Shown here one piece after another: positions 13,401 through 24,823 of a DNA stretch of 64,000 nt (positions are counted from its first letter, which is position 1; each line of letters opens with the position of its first letter). This DNA comes from Sebastes aleutianus. Lineage: Eukaryota; Chordata; Actinopteri; Perciformes; Sebastidae. The translations under genes and the position numbers were made by a program. Below the pieces are notes generated by a model. That model was not told where the DNA came from. It ran no database searches and saw nothing but the letters and a program-made list of their open reading frames with translations. Where the stretch lies: assembly GCA_916700875.1 (NCBI GenBank), contig CAKAKS010000066.1, forward strand, positions 30,792,490-30,856,489. The letters run 5' to 3'.

Positions 13401-16400
13401 GGAGTTAGGATCAGATTTAACTATAGGCTATGGCTGAGATTGGTCCCTGTATCTAGAGCCATGAGAAAAGAAGAAAAGTGATTGGTTCCTAAATAACTGG
13501 ATCCAACTCCCAGCTGTTTGTTAACTCTGCCCTTGTGTATATTACTGAACTGAACCGGTATACTTCACACGCTCTGAAGAACGCTCCGTGCCGAAACGCG
13601 TAAGCCAATCAAACAAGTGAAATGCTAGCATTTTGTCCTACTTGATTTTGAAATCTCGGATGTGCTACCCTATCACATTTTATACTCATAGTATAGTATG
13701 CCATAAAAATGTAATAGTATAGTATGTCATAAAAAATGTCAGATTATGTCTAATTAGCATATGAATTCTTGAGTTATGGTCAAAAACCTGTTTTGTGAGG
13801 TCACAGTAACCTTGACCTTTGACCTCCACGCGTTCCTTAGATATTGCATTCACAATAATGGGACAGGCGGACAACCCAAAAAAAATAATGCCTCCGGCGT
13901 GGAGGAATAGAAGTCACAATACTGTGTAAAAGTTTTGATATAAAACCGTGGGTCTGTGGATAATTGAAACATCATGGTTTGGTAAATTTAATTATTGTAG
14001 GTATTGAAATGGAAAACAAATGGATATTTTTCAGTTTTCTTACTGATGGGGGAAATCAGAAATTTGAAGGTATTGTACATATTTTCTTCAGATTCCAAAA
14101 TGCTTTAAACATGATGCTCTTGTTTATTAACAGTGTTATCTATAGCTGGTGGACTGTCATGTGCCTGCACCCATTCTGCTGATGTTAGACTATCTGATTT
14201 GTTTGTTCTGCTGTCTCAGATGGGATGTGTTCTATAAGCTATTGACATCTCTGGCTGCATGAGGTCATGTTACTTGTCTTGACAGACTTAGCCTCACTGT
14301 TTGAAAACTATAAACCTGCAGGTAGCTGTCTGTTACAGTACTACCTCCAAGGCAGTAAAACGGTAAAAATACAGCTCAACAACAGTAAGGAAGTCAAAGG
14401 TCAAAACTAAAGCATCCAGGCAGCTTATATACTAGTGAGAGAGAGAGAGAGAGAGAAAATGGAGCTGAAAATAGACGGAATGATGGGCAGAAATTAAATG
14501 TAGAAATAAAAATGCAATGAAACATAAAAGACTGAAAAATGTAACTACATATGAGAAGAAAAGCAGCAGGAGACCAATTAAAGGCCGAGTGGGGAAAATT
14601 GGGACAGAGCTGAGTGGTGATAACACAAGACATGGAGGAGGAGCAAAGGAGGAAGGCCATGGAGGGCACATACAGGGGAGGACAGAGGGGGGAAGTGGAA
14701 GGAAAGCTGCATTCATTATTGATTAGAGAGCACAGGCTATTTCAAGCCCCTCCGTATCTCTTGGAGGCTAGTGGCTGGCGTCTGTGGGCACCATGGAGAA
14801 TTAATATAACACACATAACGGACAGCGGAGACAGACAGCAAACACTTTTCACCTCAACTCTACAGATTATTTGCTTTTGTGTTAAAGAGCAGAAGGCAGC
14901 AGTCTTATTTAGTGTACTTAGTTTAAATTGCAGATCACTGATTTTAAATTATTGTACATTGATCAGTATTTAACAATGATTTTTTACAGTACATCACCAC
15001 ATATTTGTGGAAAACATTTTACTACATTATAGTAAAAAAATAAAGACTATTTAATTGATACTTAACTAAAAAAAAAGAATTGTTTGCCTTTTAATACCCC
15101 TTGTACATCATATTAGTTTTGGGTTTCTTTCAGTCATGGGATTATACAGGGGGAAATCATTTTTAAAGGAATAATTCCCCATTTTTGAAAAATATCCTTA
15201 TTCTCTTTCCTACTGACAGTTAGATGAGACGATTGATACCACTCTCATATGTCTGTACACTGAATATGAAGCTACAGCCAGGAGACAGTAAGCTTAGCTT
15301 GGCACAAAGAGCGGAAACATTGAGCCTGGTGTCCGCCTTCCAACACCTTCAAAGCTCACTAATTAACACATTATATCTTGTTTGTTTAATCTGTACAAAA
15401 CTAAAAGAGTAAAAACAGTAAGTTGTTTTACTGGGAGTTATGTGCTGAAACTATTTTTCTCCAGGCAGTGACTTCCTGGAGTCTCCACTGGTTGCCCGGC
15501 AACCTCACAGAGACGTCATGTCTCTGGGAAGTCACGGCCTCCGGCAAACAAATAGTCCAGAACATAACCCCCTATAAAATCACATCTTTATTTATAAGTG
15601 AGCTTTGGAGGCACCAGTAGGAAAAACAGAGGCAGGCTAGCTGTATCCAGTCTTTAAACTAAGCTAACCATATCCTGGCAGTAGCTTCATATTTAGTGTA
15701 CAGACATTAGACTAGATTCAATCTTCTCTCAGCAAAAAAGTAAATTGGCATATTTCCAAAACATGTCGTAGTATTCCTTTTAAGAAAGAACTCTTGCACA
15801 CACCATGTCTTTTAATGACATAACTCTGTGTGTGTACGTATGGTTTTAAATTCAGTTAGAACAAGGCCTTACCCATGAAGGCTCCAACGTTGCCGATCAA
15901 GCTGAACAGGCAGCTTTCAGGAGGGAAGGACCCACATTTACTGTAGCACATGGAGACAAAACAACTCTCAGTATCAAAGGTAGGAGAATAACCTATACCT
16001 ACATGTATCACTATATGCAAGACCACAGTCCCTTTGCCATCTGTCAGTATGTTTTACCAAGACAGACAGCCATGTACAGTCAAAATGTATAGGAACAAAT
16101 AAAATTATGCAAACTATGATTGCACGCATGTGAACTACGCTTCCTAATACAAGAATGTAAAAGAATGTAAACCAGCTTGCCCTGATATCATATCTAGAAG
16201 TACAACTGAAATTTAGATGAGGCCTTTCCATACACTGAAAAAAAGCCTGCCAGTCTCATGATGCCTTTTTACAAGAGTGCTTTTGTACTTGCCCGTGGTT
16301 AGAGGCTTATTTGCAGATTAAACTAATGCAGTTTATGCAAAGTGTGGGTTAATGACTGTCACAGAGCCACAACATAACAAGGTGCTAATTCATGCCTCGG

Positions 16401-17220
16401 GGGCCTTTGCTGACACAAAATTGCTTTGTATTCTGCAGAAACAAAGAGAGGAGGAGAGGTAGAATAGCAGACCTGATGAGGGGGATGTCCTGGATGGTAC
16501 AGCATGTCTTGGGGAAGCCTGGTCTGGGCAGCTCCTCTGTGCATGTTACATTGTAAAACCTGGAGAAGTGACACAATGAGTTCAGTTCATTCCCTTCTGG
16601 TAGCTGTGGAATCAGACTGGGTCCAGATTTAAAAAATGAAAATAAAATGTGGGATATTAAGAGTCTTGCGCCCCTATTTCCTCAGATCAAAAGAGGAACA
16701 TCACTCACCAGTTCTCCACAGGACAAACATGGTGATTCATCACAGCCATGGCATACCTGCGGGGCAAGGAACACAACATCATTTAAAGCAAGAAATGGTA
16801 AAGGTCAAACAGTGTTCTAATCCCTAATGACACAAGCTGTTATCAAGAGAGATGATTATACTGGGCTTGAGAAAAAGGGTCATTCAGCAGGAAATGATAT
16901 TCATTGGAGCTTGTGAATATGCTCATTGGAGCATGTGAATATGCTCAAATATTTATTGACAGTGTGGATATCTCAGTATATTTGCACATCAACACATTTC
17001 CGTTTGCAATTTCCATCTTTAATTTTTGATCATGTAAAAAGCTTGTGATGCCCAGTTACGCAACCCAATAAATTAGTACTCGTTGCATCTGCACACATGA
17101 GAATGTGAACACATTATGTTTCAATGTGACGCAGGCAAGCGTTACTGTAACTCACACTATCCATATTCCTGTGATGGAGAAGGCAGACAGGCTGACAGGC
17201 AGGACGATCCAGGCAGTCAT
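10471..17220 (-). CDS. tmem150a: TMEM150A, DRAM/TMEM150 family six-pass membrane protein
   Basis: Seven coding exons on the minus strand: 17156-17220, 16709-16756, 16473-16559, 15873-15940, 12020-12147, 11746-11923 and 10471-10772 (876 nt, 291 residues plus stop; mammalian form about 271). All junctions keep phase. The N-terminus MTAWIVLPVSLSAFSITGIW is the first membrane segment. A cysteine-containing extracellular loop follows (PKTCCTIQDIPLIS, KCGSFPPESC). Later segments include NVGAFMVVMVCLLRYAQV, GCTNAVGLVMVGNFQVDHAK, GAGVAFPAGLLFVCLQCVLT and FFIHESFILQHAAAICEW. The tail ends STSTHLNCTPESIAML. In mammals TMEM150A acts at the plasma membrane with EFR3 and PI4KA in phosphoinositide synthesis; that role is inferred by family. 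The extra 20 residues lie in the cytosolic tail after FYGTFTYEFGTVTSETL. The introns are full of transposon remnants. Confidence 0.95.
12200..12372 (+). repeat. Dispersed teleost repeat fragment
   Basis: Contains ggtcacagtgaccttgacct, the phrase 'catccttgagtccaag' and 'tcctgagatatcacgttc'. A related fragment with ggtcacagtaaccttgacct and 'tgcctccggcgtgga' lies at 13,740-13,915. Both lie in tmem150a intron 5, on either side of the Penelope-like element, as if one older repeat region had been interrupted. The superfamily is not assigned. Confidence 0.5.
12373..13533. mobile_element. Penelope-like retroelement remnant with long inverted terminal arms
   Basis: Plus-strand open frame 12,769-13,208 carries PTGVYRCGNCACCKNT, HTGRMALIREFMNCKS, then FCGIEKVMMPTRG, ILKKLAQREMFW and TLTPNGLNDDFSLKCFL. 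This is the usual order of the linker and GIY-YIG endonuclease end of Neptune/Poseidon-type Penelope-like elements, which pair a reverse transcriptase with a GIY-YIG nuclease. No reverse transcriptase domain is present, and the nuclease core is damaged by a deletion or frameshift after residues DLHV. The left arm (12,373-12,765) is an inverted copy of the right arm (13,138-13,533), so the minus strand also reads LNTMTPNGLNDDFSLKCFL. The result is two 3' ends facing outward in tmem150a intron 5. Confidence 0.75.
13735..13920 (+). repeat. Dispersed teleost repeat fragment (second copy)
   Basis: Related to 12,200-12,372: ggtcacagtaaccttgacct followed by 'gacctccacgcgttcc' and the end motif 'ataatgcctccggcgtgga'. 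Two units of the 5803-6373 minisatellite lie directly before it (about 13,683-13,735). Confidence 0.5.
13930..15162. other. tmem150a intron 5 sequence; nothing coding seen
   Basis: Intronic for tmem150a. It holds a (GA)n tract at about 14,434-14,457 and purine-rich sequence to about 14,700, but no recognisable exon or transposon protein. Confidence 0.5.
15163..15782. mobile_element. TTAA-bounded MITE with inverted ends
   Basis: Starts TTAAAGGAATAATTCCCC and ends in TAGTATTCCTTTTAA. Inner arms also pair: atgtctgtacactgaatatg and 'gaagctacagcca' near 15,250 against 'tagcttcatatttagtgtac' near 15,690. It has the form of a common teleost non-autonomous element. The TTAA at both ends suggests piggyBac-type target choice, which is inference. 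It lies in tmem150a intron 5, 90 bp from the exon at 15,873-15,940. Confidence 0.65.
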
Positions 17221-18786
17221 TGGGCTGGCAGTGAGCTGGCTTTGTCCCAAGCATGGGGTGAGATGGGGGCTTCGGGCTGGAGTGGCGACACGACAGGAGG
17301 GACCAGGTGGGGGGTGGGTGGGGGTGCGGGGTCACTAACACACAGGGAAACACACAGGGGGGGACATGAGAGGAAAAAAGGGGGAATGGCACAGCTCTTC
17401 TGCTCCACAGGGCCCTGCAGCCAGCAGCAACCTGAAGGAAGAGAGGGAAAAGTTTGACTAAATATATGAAAAATACACACTGAATTGCATGTCACTCAAA
17501 ATGCAACACTGCAGCTGTAATGTAACTGGGTCTATCTTGCCTTGACATACAAAGCTGACTTCAAAGAACGAGAGGCAACAACTGCCTCACGTCTTGTGTA
17601 CTTGAGACGCAGCAAAGACTACAGTTGACAGCCAGCTGACATGCTGACATGCACTTACGTTCTGTGCCTGCGTGACAGGAAGCTACTACTTAGTGGTCTG
17701 TATGTTCTACTCCATTGCAGAAGGATTTTCACATCACTGTAAATCTGTGGATCTCATATGCTCGTTACACAAATTGTGTCTAATAAAAGAATGCAAATTG
17801 TTGAACTGGTGCCGACTCAACTTAGTGGAAAGGACCTATTACTGGACAAACTCGAATATCAGCCTTTTTTTGCATAAAGTTCTCCCTCTATCATTGTTAA
17901 ACATACATGGAAATAGTATTTATAAAGATAAAAATCTTGCTCTTTGGTTCTGAATGGCTGAAAATAAAACCTGGTGTTTACTGTAAATGGTTTAGAAAGA
18001 TGAAGCATGCTCTAAACAACATGGTCCAGAAATATGCATTTGTTTTTGCTACCCTGTTTTATGGTGACTTTTCTCTAAATCACACAAGTACTGTTTGACA
18101 GAAAGACAAGCACCTCTTGAAAAGAAATGAAAAGCAACATGAAGCTGGGAAAGGTACTGTCGGGGCAAAGTGGAACATTGTGAGAATGAGGACTACTCAG
18201 CCAAGGTCAGCCCTGTGGTGGAGGGAAGCGTGGGACAACACGTATCATTTTACACGGTGTACAGTCACAAGTGTGTCCTTCGCTCAGAGGGAATATACAG
18301 TGAACAAGATGAACTTGTCTTGAACTAATCCAAATGAAAATGGAGCTCTTAAAAGGAGAAGGGTCAAACTCACATATAAAGCAGTGTTAAACATGATTTT
18401 ATATATATTTAAAAAAAAAAAAAAGGTTATAATATCCGACACTTTGTGATTATTGTCAGGGTGCAGGAAACCTTAACATGACCTTTTTAACCTGCTGCGG
18501 CTTTAACCTTTGCTCTCTTTTGAATTAGTGGTGTCGTGATTTGTTTTTTCTTATCACTTATTGCAGCAGTTTTAGATGCCCTGCTGTTAAAGATAGTTTA
18601 AAATCTGTTTTTTTAAACAGTAATGGTAATCAATCACTTGCTGACAGTATATCAACAAGATCATATGATGCCATTAACTTCCTGTCATTCTTTAAAAATG
18701 TTTCACTATTTTTCCTATTAGTCTGCAGACACCAAGGCTGGACAAAATAGGAAGAGTCTTACTTCTGCAAAGCCAGACCACATCAG

Positions 18787-19131
18787 TAGAGCTGCAACAA
18801 TTGGTCGATTAGTCGATAGACAAAATCAGTGCCAACTATTCTGATGATCTATTAATTGTCTTGAGGCATTTCTTAAAACATAATGCCAAATGTATCTGGT
18901 TCCAACTTCTCAAATGTGTATACATTTCTGGTTTCCTCAGTCTTCTATGACAGCAAACTGAATAGATTTGGGTTTTGGACTGTTGGTTGGACAAACTCAA
19001 GAAATCACCTTGGGCTCTGGGAATTTGGGATGATAGTTTTAACCATTTCCTGACATTTTATACACCAAAACACTAATTCGTTATTTGAGAACATAATCAA
19101 CTGAACAATTGATAATGAAGCTGCTGCCCTA
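18787..19131. mobile_element. hAT-like non-autonomous element remnant
   Basis: Begins TAGAGCTGCAACAATTGG and ends GCTGCTGCCCTA, the degenerate form of a known teleost pattern with paired 'gctgcaac' and 'gttgcagc' ends. The TAG...CTA termini resemble hAT ends. No 8 bp target duplication is clear. Confidence 0.5.
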
Positions 19132-19454
19132 AAGACTATGTTTACATAGTCTTAAACTATGATGTTCATGCTTCTATAGAGGTTGTACATACAATAGTTA
19201 ATGTGTACACAAGTAAAAAGTATACTTGTCAGTGATACTGTGATGTTGTAATGTAGAGACTCTCTCATTGTTTATAGTGGAACCTCCCTAAGGCTGACAG
19301 GGGACTTCCAGTTTGGCAGGGAACCAGTTTCCTTCCATCACGCTCAAAGAAATGGATTAAAATCACATAACTGATTTCTTTCCATTTCCACCAAAGTACC
19401 ATCAGAGGTGATTGTTTTATCAGAAGCCACCAGGAGTATAGGTGGGGTTTTTAA

Positions 19455-19900
19455 AGGTCCTCTATATGACATTCAGAGCATTAATATAGCAGTAAACAAC
19501 TATTTGACATAGAGGAGTAATGTCTACCTGAGCAGAGAATGAAGTCGCTTTACCTCTGTGTGTGTTGTAATCCAATCTTCGCTGTGCTTTGTTTAAATAG
19601 CGGGTCCGGACGTGCGTGCCTATTTGTGCATGTGAGCGTGCCCTACTTGCTAGCTCATGGCCACCGCTCTGCACTGTGCTCATTCACCAGTTATAGCTAA
19701 TAACTCCGTACCAGCCAACAGCATCGTTGCAGAAGCGTAGCGCCCACCCTCCGGTTCCCCCTCAGGTAAACAAAGTTAGGTTTGTCAGCACTGTTGCCAT
19801 TGTTTGCACAGTTAGCATTGGTAGCTGCGAGCCACCAGCTCAGCCATCGCCATTTTGAGAGCCATGTGGAGGCAATAGATATGCTCTGAATTTCAAATTT
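19455..19900. repeat. Interspersed repeat with inverted ends
   Basis: The left end (tatgacattcagagcattaa) is matched in inverted sense near 19,880-19,900 (agatatgctctgaattt). The interior contains 'gcgggtccggacgtgcgtgcc' style GC-rich sequence unlike its AT-rich neighbours. Probably an old MITE; family unknown. Confidence 0.45.
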
Positions 19901-21738
19901 AGGAAAGGGTTTGGTGTGGTTAAAGATAAGACTAAAGCATTTGGACAGAATTTAGACAGAATGCCTATTATTGATACCCCCATCTAGAAGACAAAGACTC
20001 ACCCGACCCAATGACCACCCCCATCTGCTATACAAGCTCCTCCATCTGCATGGACATCATTAAACAAACAGACCTTGAGTCACAGTGAGTATACGGACAT
20101 TTGCTCTCAACATCATATTTGACCTCAGTTCAACAGCTTTTGTTAATCAGCTTTGTTGGAGTAGCTGGCCAAACACTTCTATCAATCTTTTGTTGTCTTC
20201 TCTGCCTACTTTACTCTAAAATAGGTAAATACATTTGACAGGGTCTTTACAGGTTGCTCTGGTAACTATGGTTTTCTTTCCAAAATAAAACCTTCAGCCA
20301 AGATGGAATATCTTCTGACTTTCACATTAATCAAAAAAAAGTGTTGATCAGTTAGGGGGTATTATTTTCTTGTGTTGGTTTTGGTTCACCACTGAGGTAA
20401 GAGTGTATTAGAAAATAAATAACTACCCAGTTACCCCATACAACATCATCTGCAACTCAAGTCAACAATTGGTACAGTTTGTCCTGTCAGCTGTGTTTCT
20501 AGTTTATTTCTTTTGTTTTAATTGTATTCTTCTTTTCTCAGGTCATTTCCATAAACAAACACTGAGACTAGATTACATAAGAATGTGTTCACACGCAGAT
20601 TTTTTTTAAAACATCCAAGCTGCTATCCTGCACTCAACAATAAAGTGTAGCTGTTTCCTGCTATGGTTTGGTGTGCGTGGTAGTTGTTTCCTCTTCTGAA
20701 TGTATATGGTCAGCAGTAGAGAGCTTGTAAAGTCTTTTGAAGTACTGTCAAATATGGCGCTCTGAGCAAAACCCAGAATACCCACTTCAAGTTGAGGTTG
20801 TGTTACAGTGTTCACACCAGATAGTGAAACTTGCAAATCACAGCCAGGAGAAGACATAAAAGGCAACTATAAAAGCATGCAGACTTAAGGGCACACATAA
20901 AACAACAGCCAATCACCTGACATTTTTGACCCACAGCAGGCAAAAGAGGTACAGCTGGCGTGAATTGTTGTTTTGATATTACCATTGAGTGTCCCAAAGC
21001 CAGACATTTTCAATTCTACATATAGTCACTTTAAGATTGTATATAAAAATGTGGGCTCTGATGTGCATTGTTCTGCATACATGCATTTCTATGATACTGG
21101 TGAAAACACCCAGGTTAGACTGGACTTGAGTACTTTGTATGAAGTGTTGTTCTTTATAGAGTGGTGCAGGAATGAATCCTAAAACCCGGAAATTAGTTAG
21201 CATATTAACTACTTCCGGTTCCCTCGTCTAGAAGTTAAAGGGATTTTTGAATGGCTTTTTAGTTAGAAGCCTGAAATAAGGTCTGTGGTAAACACAAGCT
21301 GAAGAGATTTTGACATTTTGTCCTATGACATAAAATACATCAATAAATACCCCACTCATGAACTTTGAAACCTTTGTGTGTCTTAAAAAAGGCAGATACT
21401 AACAAGTGGCTAAATGAGACTACTAAATTTCATCACGCCGACTCGTCCGCCTATACAGCCGTATACTCGCGCTCATGCGACCGTGGTATAGTTTGCATTT
21501 ACACTTCGAAAATCATAAAAGTAATGTTCATTTGTGAAGCTTATCTTACGGAACAAATAATGTATCATAAACTTGTGTTTGCCACAGAGCTTATCTTCTG
21601 CAATAATCCAAAACCCAATGGAAAAATCCCATTGGCTTTTTTGTCGAGGGAACCCAGGGCAATAATAACTTCCTGGTAGGCCACAAAAATAATATGTCAC
21701 CACAGGAGCACTCTATTGGCTTCAATTAGAATAACTTG

Positions 21739-22165
21739 GCATGAAAATGGAATTTTAATAATGGATAAATAACTTGTAAGGGTTTACAAACCACTTTTTA
21801 TGTTTTGATATCAGTCCTCAAAAGGCATCTCAATATTAGGTATTCAATTTAGAAATTCTATTTCTATTCGCACTATTTCTGTTTATTGTTATTATCATCA
21901 AAAGAAACATGATTTCACCTCACATTAACAACCACTCACAATCACACAAAAACTTGTAAACTTGTCACAACAGGACAGTAACATTACCTTACATGAAATG
22001 ATGAATAACTGGTGAAAGTTAACAAACCGGTTGCAGATGTAGCTCAAGTCAGTAAGATGTACAGTATTACCATTATTGAATTTCTTTTAATATCCATAAC
22101 TAGCCTCTCAGGAGCAGCTGAAACGCTGGATACTGAGTTAATCACGGGCAAAGCTGAGTGTGTGT
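21739..22165 (+). repeat. Direct segmental duplication, copy 1
   Basis: From 'gaaaatggaattttaataa' to 'atcacgggcaaagctgagtg', nearly identical to 22,905-23,335. Compared with copy 2 it lacks about 35 bases at the CACT|ATTTCTG junction (near 21,873). Confidence 0.85.
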
Positions 22166-22234
22166 TTGTATATCCTCCTGGGAACCGAGTTAAAAAGTGT
22201 ATCTTCCAAACCTTTTTTTGTGATTTACTTCCTA

Positions 22235-22650
22235 TTTAGGGTTAAAAGAAAATCTTAACAATTTAGGCTTGTTAAACTTTCTTTTTATTGTCCACTGTAG
22301 TGGACTACAGGACTATTTCAGTGTGCAGGACTGCTCCAACTCAATTATTTTAAATCAAAGCTTAAAACTTTGCTGTTTGCTGCTGCTGTCTTTTATTAAA
22401 CCAGATAAAGATCTTAAACTGCACTAGAGCTTTTACTCTTGTGTGTTATACTCTATTTTAGCTTCTATCCTAGCTTGTTTTTATTTCCCAATCTTTAATG
22501 TTTTTATGTTTTTAAAACTGTTTTAAATTATGTCTTAATGTTCTTTTACACTTTGTCGCAATGTTCTTGAATGTTTATGTAAAGCACTTTGAATTGCCCT
22601 GTTGCTGAAATGTGCTATACAAATAAAGTTGCCTTGCCTTGACTTGAAAA
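22235..22650 (+). mobile_element. Truncated LINE 3' end (L2/RTE-like tail)
   Basis: Ends with the typical fish LINE tail: atgtaaagcactttgaattg, then atgtgctatacaaataaagt and a short TTGCC repeat. No protein-coding part remains. It sits between the two copies of the direct duplication. The clade is inferred from tail similarity only. Confidence 0.6.
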
Positions 22651-22904
22651 GACTAAAAAAATGAACAGATTATGGCTGTAGAGTGATATTAAACCAAGAA
22701 TACATTCAAATTGATTACAAAAAAAACACATGCCATATCACTGGAAAGCCTAGGATGCCATCTTTACAATACACCAGGGGTTGATAGAGTAGGTCAAAAG
22801 AGTAAGAGGATATGCATGTGGACAAAATGTCCACTACTGAGGACACATGTCACTTGGCTCGGTCTCAGGAGGATATATATGTGTACGGGGGGCCATAACA
22901 CCCC

Positions 22905-23335
22905 CATGAAAATGGAATGTGGGGCTGATAAATAACTTGTAAGGGTTTACAGTTTTAATATCAGTCTCAAAAGGCATCTCAATATTAGGTATTCAATTTA
23001 GAAATTCTGTTTCTATTCGCACTGCTGCAGTGGGCCAAGTGACATGACACAGAAAACTATTTCTGTTTATTGTTATTATCATCAAAAGAAACATGATTTC
23101 AACCTCACATTAACAACCATTAACGATCACACAAGATGTAAACTTGTCACAACAGGAAAGTAACATTACCTTACATGAAATGATGAATAACTGGTGAAAG
23201 TTAACAAACCGGTTGCAGACGTGGCTCAAATCAGTAAGATGTACAGTATTACCATTATTGAATTTCTTTTAATATCCATAACTAGCCAGCTAAAACACTG
23301 GATACTGAGTTAATCATGGGCAAAGCTGAGTGTGT
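22905..23335 (+). repeat. Direct segmental duplication, copy 2
   Basis: Second copy of 21,739-22,165 in the same orientation. It has about 35 extra bases (gctgcagtgggccaagtgac and following) flanked by the triplet ACT, lacks a few bases near its start and near 23,285, and runs directly into the microsatellite. Confidence 0.85.
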
Positions 23336-23344
23336 ATGTGTATA

Positions 23345-23379
<35 letters not shown>

Positions 23380-23579
23380 GTATATATATACATATACATA
23401 CATATATGTATATATATACATATATACGTATATGTATGTATATGTATATATATACATATATATACATATACATATATATATGTATATATATACATATATA
23501 TATGTATATATATATATATATATACATATATATGTATATATATATATATGTATATGTGTGTGTGTGTGTGTGTGTGTAG
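23336..23579. repeat. TA/CATA microsatellite with TG end
   Basis: About 240 bases of alternating TATATA and CATATA/GTATAT blocks ending in (TG)n and a G run. It is open in several frames on both strands only because it lacks stop codons. Confidence 0.95.
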
Positions 23580-23961
23580 GGGGGGGCCATAACACCCCCA
23601 TGCCCCCACAGCCATTCAGAGGAAACACTCGCCCCTGTACTTTAAGACTCGAGAAAACTGTGACAATGTACTTTGATTCAATCTCTCCACTTCTCCACAG
23701 TGGACTCCAGCAGCCAGACAGCCGGAGCAGCATCCCTGAGTCCGGCAGCCTGCTCTCCGGTGAACCGGGTAACAGTACCGTTAGCCTCGTTAGCTTCAGC
23801 CTAGCTAGCTAGTTAGCTTGCACTTTGCCAGTTGTCTTGACTTGCTCGCGTCTTGGTTTCCGCTAACCTAAGCGATGCGCTGCTGAACTAAACACAGTGA
23901 GAGGAACAGAAACACTGCCGCTAATGGGCCAGTTTGTACACAGAAAGCAGAGTACTCTTAC

Positions 23962-24062
23962 CTTCAACCTGCTAAGCCCACCACAGACCTCAACAACCTT
24001 GGTTTCCCTTTAAAAACAGCCTTTTCTCAGCAGACCAGGCTAGCGGCAGAAATAACTTCCGG
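23962..24062 (-). promoter_or_regulatory. tmem150a: Probable non-coding first exon and promoter of tmem150a
   Basis: On the minus strand a good donor (TTGAAG|GTAAGAG, boundary at 23,962/23,961) follows about 95 bases containing no stop-free coding frame of note. At 24,062-24,055 the minus strand reads CCGGAAGT, an ETS-factor site typical of TATA-less housekeeping promoters. The position upstream of tmem150a, the orientation and the lack of another minus-strand gene suggest a 5' UTR exon spliced to the exon with the ATG at 17,220. RNA evidence is needed. Confidence 0.4.
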
Positions 24063-24717
24063 CTTTGCTTTTCAAAATAAGACAATGGTAGTTTCACTGA
24101 TTTTAGGAAATTATACAAAACAAAAGGCCAATTTTTTTGTTTTTACATTTCTTTAATGCCATTGTTTTAATATGAGTATAAACATAGAATATGCTCTGCA
24201 GTGTTACCAAAATATACTGAAAAACATACAACCGAAACAAAATAGTAGATATCTTGGAAGGAATCACCCAATTTGTCCCCCAGGCAATAAAAGAGATATA
24301 CCTGCAACTTCGATGCCAGTCGGAATAAATAACCATACATGTCAGTTTAATTTACATCAACAGTTTCACATTCAATCCAGTGTATTTTGATATGATTTTT
24401 TTTTTTTTTTATATGACGCTTTTATTTTCGCACAATCGCATAATCTCTGGTGTTATTGTGGCGTGATTAACTTGACGCAGCTCTCAGTGTTGTCAGGCCC
24501 TGCTGTGCTGTGAGACACCTCTGGCTGGAGTTTTTGGTGAGAATGTCCATTGAGAAGTTTAATATAAATCTGTTAGGGGTAATGCACCTCCTGAAATCAC
24601 ATAAGAGGAACGTGATTACATATGTTTATCTCGTCAAACAACATACCTGGAATTTCAAATCTGGAATAGGATTTAAAATGTATGTCATAGTCAACTTTTT
24701 CATAAAATGTTTCATAA

Positions 24718-24823
24718 ACTGAATTTGTTTGATCTATATAGATCTATATATCTATACATACATATAGATCTATATAGATATAGATCTAGATATATAGATC
24801 TATATAGATCAAACAAATTCAGT
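24718..24823. repeat. AT-rich palindrome built of GATCTATATA units
   Basis: The first arm ACTGAATTTGTTTGATCTAT is matched exactly in inverted sense at 24,804-24,823. The interior is made of tatagatctatata-type steps, so the whole 106 bp could fold into one hairpin. Confidence 0.85.

Larger units (their letters stand above)
17221..23961 (-). other. Probable first intron of tmem150a, with several repeats
   Basis: Upstream of the tmem150a start codon, without recognisable coding exons, up to a probable non-coding exon near 24,000. It contains a hAT-like remnant (18,787-19,131), an inverted-ended repeat (about 19,455-19,900), a 430 bp direct duplication (21,739-22,165 and 22,905-23,335), a LINE tail (22,235-22,650) and a microsatellite (23,336-23,579). 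The remaining sequence, including 20,000-21,700, shows no gene. Confidence 0.45.

Noticed and set aside
13570..13610. CTGAAGA...CGAAAC motif after the Penelope-like element, resembling a hammerhead ribozyme core
   Set aside because: Penelope-like elements can carry hammerhead motifs, but here the bases between the two core parts do not form a convincing stem II and stem I was not found. A covariance-model search with a good score would revive it.
23310..23812. Several 80-160 codon frames on both strands with Tyr/Ile/His runs
   Set aside because: They come from the TA/CATA microsatellite, which lacks stop codons. No gene is implied.
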